Positions 25,728 to 33,404 of a stretch of 64,000 bases of DNA are shown in pieces. How positions within the stretch are numbered: the stretch's first letter is position 1; each line of letters starts with the position of its first letter. Position numbers and translations under genes: made by a program. The DNA is taken from positions 124,001-188,000 of the forward strand of contig NZ_BAABGY010000005.1 of NCBI RefSeq assembly GCF_039541815.1, in the 5' to 3' direction. This stretch comes from Flavisolibacter amylovorans (lineage in GTDB: Bacteria; Bacteroidota; Bacteroidia; Chitinophagales; Chitinophagaceae). The notes below the pieces were generated by a model that saw only the letters and a program-made list of their open reading frames with translations, was not told the DNA's origin and did no database searches.

Positions 25728-28283
25728 TTACTTGCCCGCGGCGGCCTTTTCCTTTGCTCTGGCCGCTTTCTTTTTCAGCCAGTCGGGGTCTTTCTGCAGG
25801 CCCTGAACGTCCTCGAGTTTGGCGATGTACAGGCTGCGGCCATGGGTGCCGAGCAGGAGCTCGTTCTCCCGTTGCTGGATGGCGATGTCGTGTACGGGAA
25901 CGGAGAAGGGAAGGCCTGCCGTCCAGGCCATGAAGGAGCGGCCGCGGTCGAAGGAGACGTAGATGCCGCCGTCGGTGCCTACATACAGGATCTCGGGGTT
26001 CTTCGGGTCCTCGCGCACCACGTTTACCGGCTCATGCGGCAGGTCGGCGCCAATGGGTTGCCAGGTGTCGCCGGCGTCCTCGCTGACGTATAGATACGGT
26101 CGGAAGTCGTCGTTGCGGTAGCCGTTGAGCGCCAGGTATACGCGGGGCTCGCTCCAATGTGAAGCCAGCACGCGGCTCACCCAGAGTCCCTGCGGGAGGG
26201 GTGCCTTCTTCTTCCCAACGGCCTCGTTGAGCGACTTCCAGTTGTAGCCGCCGTCGTGGCTCACGTGAAGGCGGCCATCGTCGGTACCGGCATAGAGCAG
26301 GCTCATGCGGAGGGGTGACTCCGAAATGCTGGTGATGGTGCCATAGGGTACGTTGCCGCCGCCATCGCCCTTGCTGAGGTCGCCGGTAACGGGAATGAGC
26401 GTGTCGGCCTTGTTAAAGGAGCGGAAGAGGCGCTCGCCGCCGAAATACACGATGTCGGGGTTGTGCTTGCTGAGGAGCACCGGGGTCTGCCAGTTAAAGC
26501 GGTACGGCTTCTGCCCGAGCGCATGCACCGGGGTGATCTTTTTGGCCGTGGCATCCGGGTTGTTGCGGTTCAGGCGGTAGTAGTTGCCGAACTGGAAACC
26601 GGTGTAGGTGGTCACGTTGTCGCGCGGGTCGGCCTGCACCTGCATACCGTCGCCGCCCATGATCTGCTTGTAGGGGTATTGCCCATCGGCCAGCCACGAA
26701 GGGCTGTATTTATACGTGGAGGGCCCTACCCAGGTGCCATTGTCCTGCAGGCCGCCGTATACATTGTAGGGTTTGGCGTCGTCGGTGGTAACGGCATAAA
26801 ACTGGCCCACAGGCGGCGTGTTGGCCAGCACCCAGTTGGCGCCGTTGTCGAACGTGATGCCGAGCCCGCCGTCGTTGCCGTCGATGATGTGGTCGTCGCG
26901 GCGCGGGTTGATCCAGGCCACGTGGTGATCGGCGTGGATATGACTCTTGTCGATATGCTTCCAGGTCTTGCCGCCGTCGGTAGACATGTCGAGGTTGAAG
27001 CCGGTGACCACGAGCTTCTGGTCGTTCATGGGCGATACGAAGATCTTCCCGAAGTAGTATCCATAGGAGCTGAACGTAGGCAGGCGCTTCTCGTTCATCT
27101 TGCGCCAGCTGCGGCCGCCGTCCTCGCTGCGGTAGATCTCGGCGCCCTCGGGCGTCGTCTCGAACCCGGTGTTTACGTAGAGGTATTCATACAGCGCGGT
27201 GGGCTTCACCGTGCCGTTGGCCACCGATTCCATGATGTATTTGGCCGTATATCTACGGTGCAGCCCGTTTCGCTTCAGGAAGGAGTCGAGCTTGCGCTCC
27301 TCGAGCCCGCGGAAGCGTTCCTGGGTGATGTCCTTGAACTGGCGGAGGTAGTAGCGGGTGGTGTCGTTGAGCGTGGTGTCGGGCGTCGGCGTCTGGTTGT
27401 CGACGATGGCGTATACGACCTGCGGGTTTTTCGGGTACACGGCAAGGCCGATACGCCCCACTACGTCGCCCTGCGGGAAGCCGGAGCCGGCGGCGCTCAC
27501 GCGGTTCCAGGTGTTGCCGCCGTCGGTGCTCTTGAAGATGCCGCTCGCGGCGCCGCTGGGCACGAAGCTCCAGGCGCGGCGGGTGCGGTACCAGGCAGCC
27601 GCATAAAGCTCGTTGGGGTTCTGCGGATTCACCTCGAGGTCTACCGCGCCCGTATTGTCGTCGACAAACAGCGTTTGCTTCCACGATTGCCCGCCATCGG
27701 TGGTCTTGTACACGCCACGCTCGCGGTTGGGCGAGTAGAGGTGCCCGAGCACGGCCACCCAGGCGGTGTTGTCGTCGGTGGGGTGCAGCTGCACCTTGCC
27801 GATATGGTGCGACTCGGGAAGCCCGATATAGCGCCAGGTCTTGCCCCGGTCGGCACTGCGGTACATGCCGAGGCCGGCATAGGAGGAGCGGCTGCTGTTG
27901 ACCTCGCCGGTGCCCACCCAGATGGAGCCGGTGCGCCAGTTGACGGCAATGTCGCCGATGGTGAGGGTCTCGGCACTGTCGAAAACAGGGGAGAAGGACT
28001 GCCCGTTGTTGCGGGTATGCCAGAGGCCGCCGGAGGCATAAGCCACGTAGAACTCGGTGGGATCCTCGGGGTTGACGTCGAGGTCGGAGACGCGCCCGCT
28101 CATGATCGTGGGGCCTACGTTGCGAAAGGCGACGCTGTCGAGCACCGAGCGCTGGCGGAGGACCTTTTTCTGTTCGAGGCCTTTCCACCGCTGGGCTGCG
28201 GGCGTTGGCCCCTGGGCCTTTGTGAAAATTGTAACGGCCAGCAGGGCAACGGTTAAAAGGGTTTGGGTTACTTTTAGGTTCAT
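25728..28283 (-). CDS. VPS10/sortilin-like BNR beta-propeller exported protein
   Basis: This 851-aa secreted or periplasmic protein has a signal peptide at about 1-23 (ending IFTKAQ). It carries many Asp-box (BNR) motifs of the S/T-x-D-x-G-x-T-W type: SADRGKTWRYIG, TTDGGQSWKQTL, STDGGNTWNRVS, SEDGGRSWRKMN, STDGGKTWKHID, SHDGGYNWKSLN and SEDAGDTWQPIG. These form two propeller-like halves as in sortilin/VPS10 and xyloglucanase-type proteins. The C-terminus is a Lys/Ala-rich helix. Relatives are often named glycosyl hydrolase, but I see no identifiable catalytic residues. It is transcribed divergently from the next gene with only 15 bp between start codons. Confidence 0.85.
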   Translation of the reverse strand: MNLKVTQTLLTVALLAVTIFTKAQGPTPAAQRWKGLEQKKVLRQRSVLDSVAFRNVGPTIMSGRVSDLDVNPEDPTEFYVAYASGGLWHTRNNGQSFSPVFDSAETLTIGDIAVNWRTGSIWVGTGEVNSSRSSYAGLGMYRSADRGKTWRYIGLPESHHIGKVQLHPTDDNTAWVAVLGHLYSPNRERGVYKTTDGGQSWKQTLFVDDNTGAVDLEVNPQNPNELYAAAWYRTRRAWSFVPSGAASGIFKSTDGGNTWNRVSAAGSGFPQGDVVGRIGLAVYPKNPQVVYAIVDNQTPTPDTTLNDTTRYYLRQFKDITQERFRGLEERKLDSFLKRNGLHRRYTAKYIMESVANGTVKPTALYEYLYVNTGFETTPEGAEIYRSEDGGRSWRKMNEKRLPTFSSYGYYFGKIFVSPMNDQKLVVTGFNLDMSTDGGKTWKHIDKSHIHADHHVAWINPRRDDHIIDGNDGGLGITFDNGANWVLANTPPVGQFYAVTTDDAKPYNVYGGLQDNGTWVGPSTYKYSPSWLADGQYPYKQIMGGDGMQVQADPRDNVTTYTGFQFGNYYRLNRNNPDATAKKITPVHALGQKPYRFNWQTPVLLSKHNPDIVYFGGERLFRSFNKADTLIPVTGDLSKGDGGGNVPYGTITSISESPLRMSLLYAGTDDGRLHVSHDGGYNWKSLNEAVGKKKAPLPQGLWVSRVLASHWSEPRVYLALNGYRNDDFRPYLYVSEDAGDTWQPIGADLPHEPVNVVREDPKNPEILYVGTDGGIYVSFDRGRSFMAWTAGLPFSVPVHDIAIQQRENELLLGTHGRSLYIAKLEDVQGLQKDPDWLKKKAARAKEKAAAGK

Positions 28284-28298
28284 AATTTCCGTTCGGTT

Positions 28299-29072
28299 AT
28301 GAGGAACTTTTCAAACATACGCCACCTCCGGTATTGGATGCTGCTACTGACGCTCCTTTCCCTGCAAAGTTTTGCACAGGGGAAGTGGAAGGATTACAAG
28401 ATCAGCGTGAAGGGCGACACCATCAACCGGGTAGACAGGAAAGGGCTCCGCCAGGGCCCCTGGGTCGTGCGGCAGGAGGCGGTGCGCAGCGAGCGCGGCT
28501 ACGAGGAAGAAGGCTTTTATGCCGACGACCAGAAAACCGGCCCCTGGCGCCGCTATACGCTCGAGGGTGACCTCGAGGCGTTGGAGAACTTCCGTTTCGG
28601 TATGAAGAACGGCAAATGCGTCTATTTCAACCTCGCCGGCCACCCGATCCGCGAAGAAAGCTGGCGCGCGATAGACCCGCAGAACCCGTACGACACGGTG
28701 CAGATCTTCGATATCAACGACCCCACCCGCGTCACCGGCACCAAGATCATCAAGGTGGAGCCCACGGCGCGCAAGCACGGCACCTGGACCTACTACGACG
28801 AGCGCACGGGCCGCTTTGCCGCAAAGGAAGAATGGATCAACGACAAGCGCAAGAGCGACCTTGCCAAGGGACCCGACGAGGGCCTGGAGCCGATCATGCC
28901 CGCCGCATCGGAGGGTACGGCCAGCAAAAGCGTCAAGGAAGCCCTGGACGCCACCCGCCCCGCCTACGAAAAAAAGGAGAAGGTGACGAAGCCCGCCGCC
29001 GTACAGGCCTTCGAGAAAAAACACTCGGGCAAGAAGAAGTACGATGTGCGCGACGGAGCAACGGGAGGATAA
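28299..29072 (+). CDS. Exported MORN-repeat-like protein, function unknown
   Basis: This 257-aa protein has an N-terminal signal sequence (RYWMLLLTLLSLQSFAQ). The middle, about 30-170, shows MORN/YwqK-like motifs such as GLRQGPWVVRQ, GFYADDQKTGPWRRYTLEGD, RFGMKNGKCVYFN and KHGTWTYYDERTGR. These resemble the repeats in proteins labelled YwqK-family antitoxin, but no toxin partner is present. The C-terminus is Lys-rich. I took the ATG at 28299 because it supplies basic residues for the signal peptide; the next Met is at 28338. The TAA stop is contributed by the tandem repeat that follows. No function is assigned. Confidence 0.75.
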   Translation: MRNFSNIRHLRYWMLLLTLLSLQSFAQGKWKDYKISVKGDTINRVDRKGLRQGPWVVRQEAVRSERGYEEEGFYADDQKTGPWRRYTLEGDLEALENFRFGMKNGKCVYFNLAGHPIREESWRAIDPQNPYDTVQIFDINDPTRVTGTKIIKVEPTARKHGTWTYYDERTGRFAAKEEWINDKRKSDLAKGPDEGLEPIMPAASEGTASKSVKEALDATRPAYEKKEKVTKPAAVQAFEKKHSGKKKYDVRDGATGG

Positions 29073-29115
29073 TGTGCTAATGGGGTAATGTGCTAATGGG
29101 GTAATGTGCTAATGC
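29069..29115. repeat. Tandem AATGTGCTAATG word array (half-palindrome)
   Basis: Three tandem copies of TAATGTGCTAATGGGG, the same word as in the palindrome at 1121-1230. No complementary arm is found within 200 bp. The first TAA of the array is the stop codon of the preceding gene. Confidence 0.85.
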
Positions 29116-29153
29116 GGCGATGCCCCTTTTGATGGAATAGTTTCGAATGTAGG

Positions 29154-29180
29154 GAAGAGCGCTGCGGCGCTCTTTTTTGT
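29154..29180 (+). terminator. Terminator after the MORN-like gene
   Basis: AGAGCGC pairs with GCGCTCT around TGCG, followed by TTTTTTG. Confidence 0.75.
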
Positions 29181-29228
29181 TAAGCACGAGGGTCGGTTAG
29201 GCCCGGTAACGTCGCAGGTTTGGAGCAC

Positions 29229-29290
29229 CAGCCCACGGCTTCATCCGTGGGTTTTCGAAAATTCACCAGCCCATGGCTTCAGCCATGGGA
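29229..29290. repeat. Two tandem REP-like short palindromes
   Basis: CCCACGGCTTCATCCGTGGG and CCCATGGCTTCAGCCATGGG follow each other, each preceded by CACCAG or ACCAG. They are compact 20-bp palindromes of a type I recall as common in spacers of many environmental bacteria. No gene is associated. Confidence 0.7.
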
Positions 29291-29295
29291 TTAAT

Positions 29296-29336
29296 AAACA
29301 CATCAAAGGCTGCCGGAGGCAGCCTTTGATGTGTTT
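29296..29336. terminator. Perfect 19-bp stem hairpin at the end of the esterase gene
   Basis: AAACACATCAAAGGCTGCC is followed by GGA and its exact reverse complement. It overlaps the stop codon of the esterase gene on the minus strand and could terminate transcription from either side. Confidence 0.8.
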
Positions 29337-30156
29337 AGCGCGATGCATTGCGGTCGAAATAGTTCCGGAAGAAGAGCAGCTGGTATTGCACGGCGTTATT
29401 CCAATAGGGCCAGTCGTGCTTGCCGGGTCGCTCGGTGTAATCGTGGGCGATCTTCAGTTCGAGGAGGCGCTTGTGGGCGGCGCGGCTCATGTCGACGATG
29501 AAGTCGTCGACGCCGCAGTCGAGGATGAGCGCCAGCGTATCGGTACGCGGCTTCTCCAGCTCGCCGAAGATGGAGTGGGCGCGGTAGCGGGCCTTGCTGG
29601 CCGTATCGCCCAGCAGCCGGCTCACGCCATACTGCTTTTCCGTGATGTTCTCGATCGCATAGGCGCCGCTCATGCCGCCGGCCGCCCCGAAGAACCGGCT
29701 GTGGCGCAGGCCCAGGTACAGCCCGCCGTGGCCGCCCATCGACAGCCCGGTGATGGCCCGTTGCCCGCGCGCGCGGCGCACCCGGTAGCGCGATTCGATA
29801 AAAGCCGGCACCTCCTGCGCGATGTAGGTCTCGAATCGGTGCTTCGGGTCTTCAGGACTGTCGAGGTACCAGGAGTTGAAGGCGCCGTCCGGACAAACCA
29901 CGACCACGTTGTAGCGGTCTACATATTCTTTGAGCGACCGGGCTTTCTGCACCCAGTTGTCGTAGCGGCCGGTGAGGCCATGCAGTAGATATACGGTAGC
30001 AAAGGAGTCGGTGCCCCGCGCATAAGCATCCGGACGGATGACGACGCATTTCAGCGACCGACCCATGGCCGCAGACGCGATCGAAACGGTGTCGACGTCT
30101 GCCGAGCGGGCATAGAGGGAGGAGAGGAGCGTAGCCAGGAGGAGTATTCGTTTCAT
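29335..30156 (-). CDS. Exported esterase D-like alpha/beta hydrolase
   Basis: This 273-aa esterase of the PF00756 type (S-formylglutathione hydrolase/antigen 85 fold) probably hydrolyses small esters outside the cytoplasmic membrane. The N-terminal signal peptide ends near SLYARSAD. The nucleophile elbow is GLSMGG with Ser139. YLLHGLTGRYDNWV forms the oxyanion-side strand. The acid is probably in LDCGVDDF (Asp217 or 218) and the catalytic His is in PGKHDWPYW (His247). The length suits the family. It is a single-gene unit; the substrate is unknown. Confidence 0.88.
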   Translation of the reverse strand: MKRILLLATLLSSLYARSADVDTVSIASAAMGRSLKCVVIRPDAYARGTDSFATVYLLHGLTGRYDNWVQKARSLKEYVDRYNVVVVCPDGAFNSWYLDSPEDPKHRFETYIAQEVPAFIESRYRVRRARGQRAITGLSMGGHGGLYLGLRHSRFFGAAGGMSGAYAIENITEKQYGVSRLLGDTASKARYRAHSIFGELEKPRTDTLALILDCGVDDFIVDMSRAAHKRLLELKIAHDYTERPGKHDWPYWNNAVQYQLLFFRNYFDRNASR

Positions 30157-30303
30157 GATAAAGTGTGGGCCTAAAGGTAGGGTAGCGGAAGAAGATGACA
30201 GTACGCCGGCAAGAAAGGTCTGGCGGAGCGTCCCGCTTGGGTTTTCGGAAAAGAACAGGGCATCCGGCTGCCGGCAGCCGTCCGCACCTGCCGGGGCGCC
30301 GGT

Positions 30304-30531
30304 TCAATTGCCGGTAGGCCGGTCCTTCTCGGGAACATATTCCAGGATATCCGCCGGCTGGCAGTCAAGCGCTTTGCAGATGGCCTCCAGCGTGCTGAAC
30401 CGGATGGCCCTGGCCTTCCCGGTCTTCAGGATCGAGAGATTGGATAAGGTAAGGTCTACTTTTTCCGACAACTCGTTCAGCGACATCTTCCGCCTTGCCA
30501 TCATGACGTCCAGGTTTACAACGATCGGCAT
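30304..30531 (-). CDS. Small XRE-family (YozG-like) transcriptional regulator
   Basis: This 75-aa helix-turn-helix protein covers just the Cro/C1 DNA-binding domain. MARRKMSLNELSEKVDLTLS forms helices 1-2. NLSILKTGKARAIRFSTLEA holds the recognition helix region, and ICKALDCQPADILEYVPE is the typical C-terminal end of the YozG/YgzD-type family. It begins 3 bp after the DUF2975 stop codon and so is translationally coupled to it. Such DUF2975-XRE pairs are common. It probably represses its own operon through the AT-rich palindromes at 31096-31138. Confidence 0.9.
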   Translation of the reverse strand: MPIVVNLDVMMARRKMSLNELSEKVDLTLSNLSILKTGKARAIRFSTLEAICKALDCQPADILEYVPEKDRPTGN

Positions 30532-30534
30532 AGG

Positions 30535-31071
30535 TTATACGGTTAAGTCGATTTCCTTCTGGAGCTCTACGCCCTTCCGGAAGATGGTGGCGATGATATA
30601 CACGACCGCAGCCATAAGGATGAACGCCTGGCTGTCGGCCCAAAATCCGTTCAGGTGGCCCGCAGCGAAGCCGTGGTGCTGCTGGTTCCGGGCTATTTCC
30701 CGGGCAATGTAGCCCAGGATGCCGATTAAAAAGGTGTAATGGCTGATCTGCGCGATCTGTTCTGCCACATAATGGCTGAAGGGGCGCGCCAGGTCCAGCT
30801 TGCTCAATAGCCGGATCACGATGTAAAACAGGTAGGCTTTTGATAGCGCAATGGCCAGGATAAAGCTGTACATGCCGAAGAAGACCGCCTTGTTCCCTTC
30901 ATACAGGTGGCTCAGGTCCAGCTTCTGGTAAAGGTTGGGAACCGACTGCGGCTTGAAAATGCTGAACAGGAAGTTGACGAGCAGGCCTCCTGCCTCGATG
31001 CACAACCCCACGAAGATGATCCAGGCAATAACCTGCAGCACTTTGAATACGAAATTGTTGGTGGATGACAT
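30535..31071 (-). CDS. DUF2975 family integral membrane protein
   Basis: This 178-aa membrane protein has four hydrophobic segments, at about 10-32, 58-82, 105-125 and 145-165. It carries DUF2975 features such as a GGLLVNFLFSIFKP-type first loop and a C-terminal FRKGVELQKEIDLTV that precedes the XRE gene. I chose the start at 31071 (MSSTNNFVFKVLQ) because the in-frame upstream extension to 31125 is AT-rich promoter-like sequence. The function is unknown; the constant pairing with a small XRE regulator suggests a sensory or stress role. The operon order is DUF2975 then regulator. Confidence 0.85.
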   Translation of the reverse strand: MSSTNNFVFKVLQVIAWIIFVGLCIEAGGLLVNFLFSIFKPQSVPNLYQKLDLSHLYEGNKAVFFGMYSFILAIALSKAYLFYIVIRLLSKLDLARPFSHYVAEQIAQISHYTFLIGILGYIAREIARNQQHHGFAAGHLNGFWADSQAFILMAAVVYIIATIFRKGVELQKEIDLTV

Positions 31072-31095
31072 AAACGAGATGCTTTGGTGAGAGCA

Positions 31096-31138
31096 CAATA
31101 GTAATAAATATTTATTGAAAAACAATAAAATTGTATTG
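31096..31138. promoter_or_regulatory. AT-rich double palindrome, candidate operator of the DUF2975-XRE operon
   Basis: CAATA (31096) pairs with TATTG (31113) around the perfect palindrome AATAAATATTTATT (31103-31116). A second CAATA (31123) pairs with TATTG (31134). These sites are 25-70 bp upstream of the DUF2975 ATG in an otherwise GC-rich genome. They fit a dimeric XRE repressor, but no binding evidence exists. Confidence 0.5.
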
Positions 31139-31356
31139 AAAAGGAGAAATTTTCATGAATGTGGTCAGGAGCCGGTTGCCCAAGCTTGCGCCTGTAGCGT
31201 TGCTGTTTCCGCTGAAGCCCCTCCGGGTAAAAGTGCTTGGTGATCGAATCCCGCCATCTTCGAACAGCCGGTTTTGCAGGGCAGCCTTGCTCGCCGCTGT
31301 GGTGCGATTTTGTGCATCTGCCCGATACGGGCCTGCACGTAGCTTATCTTGCATCC

Positions 31357-31551
31357 ATGGAAGCAGAAAAGGTAAAGTTGCAGTTCCAGACGCCGCAGGA
31401 TTTCCAGAAGTTCCGAAAGATGGCCGATGGTAAGATCCTTTCGTTCAATATCGCGGAACTGACCGTGATCTGCGATTGCCGGATGGTGGACGTCGCCACG
31501 GCGATCAACAAGTACGGGGCGATCGCCACGGATGTACTTGGGGGGAAGTGA
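31357..31551 (+). CDS. Small 64-aa conserved-looking protein, function unknown
   Basis: The ATG at 31357 gives a 64-residue soluble protein (MEAEKVKLQFQTPQDFQKFR, then KMADGKILSFNIAELTVICD). Longer in-frame starts upstream run through low-quality spacer sequence. It has a plausible alpha/beta composition, one Cys pair (CDC), and no signal or membrane segment. A TATCTTGC sequence lies just before the ATG. I do not recognise a named family. It is divergent from the DUF2975-XRE operon and may share its regulatory region. Confidence 0.6.
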   Translation: MEAEKVKLQFQTPQDFQKFRKMADGKILSFNIAELTVICDCRMVDVATAINKYGAIATDVLGGK

Positions 31552-31690
31552 ATACCGGGTCGACAATCGTGCCCGAGCTTCCCTTAGGCTAATCCGCTAC
31601 TGCGTCCACTATGCCATGCAGGGCCATGAGGAAAAGGACAGAGAAGAACCACGGTTCTTGAGTTACTTACTGTATAAGTACTGATCTTAT

Positions 31691-32761
31691 TCAACTGTTG
31701 TTGCCTTCTTTCTTTATTCCGAGCCAAGCCCGGAAACGTTCCAAAAGAGACGAGGTGGGTGCGGTGTCGACGACTTCAGCCTCGGTATCTTCGGTCATCA
31801 CGTCGCTTTGAGACGGCTCCCCTCCGTGCCGCGCCCGTGTGGGGGGCGGAAGCTCCTGGAGGGCAGAAGCACCTAGTCCTGCCTCCGTCAGGGCGGCGCT
31901 CCACTGCTCGACAAACTGCGACAGCAGACCGGGAAGACGGTCGGCATCCGTGATGCGGTGGGCCTGCTCGTATTCCACAACATCGTGGTGATGACTAAAC
32001 GACGAATGGTTGCGGAACCGCCAGTGTTTCCAGTTCTCTTCGAAGGAGTGGGGCGGGTACAGGTACTCGAGCTGGTGGTTGAAAAAGCATAGGAGCTTTT
32101 CCGGTTTCAGACCGTCGGCCGCGCATTCGTCCATCAAGGCTTGCAGGCACTGGGCGCGGGCGCGTGGCGAGAAATCCTTATGGCGCACGAGGTGCATCAG
32201 ATCGAAGAGGTCCTTGAAGCGCGGGCGCACGAGCGTCTGGTGGATCTTCCACGATACCTGCAGGGAGATCGGCACCGTGCGCGGCACTTCGAAGGGCGCA
32301 CCTGTAAGCGGCTCGTAGCGCAGCGTCACCGGCCGTTGCCCGCCTCCCAGGTTGAACGAGATGTCGATGCTCAGCGCCACTTCTTCACCGTCTACGTAGC
32401 AGATAAGATCGGTGTTCACTGTGGGGAAGTCTTCGGCCATCGCGTAGTCGATGGAGCGCCAGAAGGCATTCTTCAGGAAGTTCTCAAAAACAACCCCGTC
32501 GGCCACGTGCTCATTGGTGACTGCATTGGCCCAGGCATCGAACACCGACCGTGCCGCGGGCACGTCGGCGAGTGGTTCGAGGTATACCCAGTCGAGGTCG
32601 CCGGGAATGCGGGCGCGCTTGTCGTGGAAATACTGGCGCGTCACGTAGCTTCCCTTCAGCATAAACGGTGCGTCGACGAGCGCGGCGCGGCGGATAAAGG
32701 CCTCGTTAGCGCGGAGTTCCGATGCCTGGTCGTCAGTAAGCGGCAGGTAGTAGCCATCCAT
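31691..32761 (-). CDS. AbiEii-like nucleotidyltransferase (possible toxin)
   Basis: This 356-aa protein resembles the nucleotidyltransferase AbiEii/AbiGii family. The polymerase-beta-like entry motif is LKGSYVTRQYF (35-45) with the acidic pair in PGDLDWVYLEP (about 53-63). A later acid is likely in ALSIDISFNLGG. The family-typical RFKDLFDLMHLVRHKDF lies at about 185. The C-terminal 90 residues are polar and seem non-conserved. I chose the ATG at 32761 (MDGYYLPLTDD) because the upstream extension is read inside the overlapping neighbour. It overlaps the upstream gene by 29 bp. No AbiEi-type winged-helix antitoxin is present; the partner is a different protein. Confidence 0.75.
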   Translation of the reverse strand: MDGYYLPLTDDQASELRANEAFIRRAALVDAPFMLKGSYVTRQYFHDKRARIPGDLDWVYLEPLADVPAARSVFDAWANAVTNEHVADGVVFENFLKNAFWRSIDYAMAEDFPTVNTDLICYVDGEEVALSIDISFNLGGGQRPVTLRYEPLTGAPFEVPRTVPISLQVSWKIHQTLVRPRFKDLFDLMHLVRHKDFSPRARAQCLQALMDECAADGLKPEKLLCFFNHQLEYLYPPHSFEENWKHWRFRNHSSFSHHHDVVEYEQAHRITDADRLPGLLSQFVEQWSAALTEAGLGASALQELPPPTRARHGGEPSQSDVMTEDTEAEVVDTAPTSSLLERFRAWLGIKKEGNNS

Positions 32762-33338
32762 GGTCAAGCGGTTGGTGATTGTCGTAAATGCAGTATTCGG
32801 ATTGTTGTTTCGCGACAGCCCAGCCGTGCTGCACCAGGTCCGTTTCCAATGCGGCGACGCGTGCCGTAAAGATCGCTTGCGCGCCATGTTCCCGGAGTGT
32901 TACGAAGCGGCGCAGCGGGTCGGTGCGCAGGGTGTTGCGCGAGAGGTGAGCGCCGTGCCCGATGCAGAGCGTTTCCAGCTCCCGCGTGCGCTCGCTATGC
33001 ACGCGCCCGTGCCATTCAAAATAAGGAGTAAAGCTTTCGGTGCTCTCCTTGAATCGACATGCCTCGGTAGCCGGTATCTCGATCTTGCTCCGGCATACGA
33101 GGAAGCCAGCCCGGCCAAGCTCTTTTGCCAGACGGCCTGCTTCCTGCAACGCGGCTCCAAGGCTTTCCGCCGCGATCACCTTGCTCAACATCGGCTGCTG
33201 CGCGTGCGCGCCGCGGGCAAGCTCGATGAGCAACGCACGGCCTGCGAGTGCCGTGCAGGTGGCCTCGAAGGCGGCTTCCTGCGCCAGAGGCAGCGGGGCA
33301 ACGGTGAGGTGCAATTCGAACAGGAAGGGAGCGGGCAT
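32733..33338 (-). CDS. Unknown protein overlapping the AbiEii-like gene
   Basis: This 201-aa cytoplasmic protein has no signal or membrane segments. It opens with FELHLTVAPLPLAQEAAFEA and contains conserved-looking stretches: KIEIPA, FTPYFEWHGRVHSERTRELE, AHLSRNTL, RFVTLREHG, KQQSEYCIYDN and LDHGWLL. These suggest a real family that I cannot name. The two His-x-Ser/Thr patterns (HLTV near residue 9 and HLSR near 131) faintly recall 2H phosphoesterases, but spacing and context are unconvincing. It is the first gene of a pair with the AbiEii-like gene (29-bp overlap), implying coupled expression. A functional pairing is inference. Confidence 0.7.
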   Translation of the reverse strand: MPAPFLFELHLTVAPLPLAQEAAFEATCTALAGRALLIELARGAHAQQPMLSKVIAAESLGAALQEAGRLAKELGRAGFLVCRSKIEIPATEACRFKESTESFTPYFEWHGRVHSERTRELETLCIGHGAHLSRNTLRTDPLRRFVTLREHGAQAIFTARVAALETDLVQHGWAVAKQQSEYCIYDNHQPLDHGWLLPAAY

Positions 33339-33404
33339 GGGCGCTCAAGATAGCCGAAAAAGCGTCTTCAATGGTGGGCTCATAGAAGCAAGTATACACG
33401 GCGG

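Noticed and set aside
28299..29072. YwqK-type antitoxin
   Set aside because: It has MORN-like motifs but also a signal peptide and no toxin neighbour, so the label would mislead.
29069..29115. Possible CRISPR array in the AATGTGCTAATG repeats
   Set aside because: The units are contiguous 16-bp words with no unique spacers, no leader and no cas genes.
31155..31433. 92-aa frame upstream of the 64-aa gene
   Set aside because: It lies in a different frame across spacer sequence, has a shadow-like composition, and conflicts with the better-supported gene at 31357.
32733..33338. 2H phosphoesterase (LigT-like) call for the AbiEii partner
   Set aside because: Two HxS/T patterns exist, but the second lacks the expected following hydrophobic residue and the spacing is too long.
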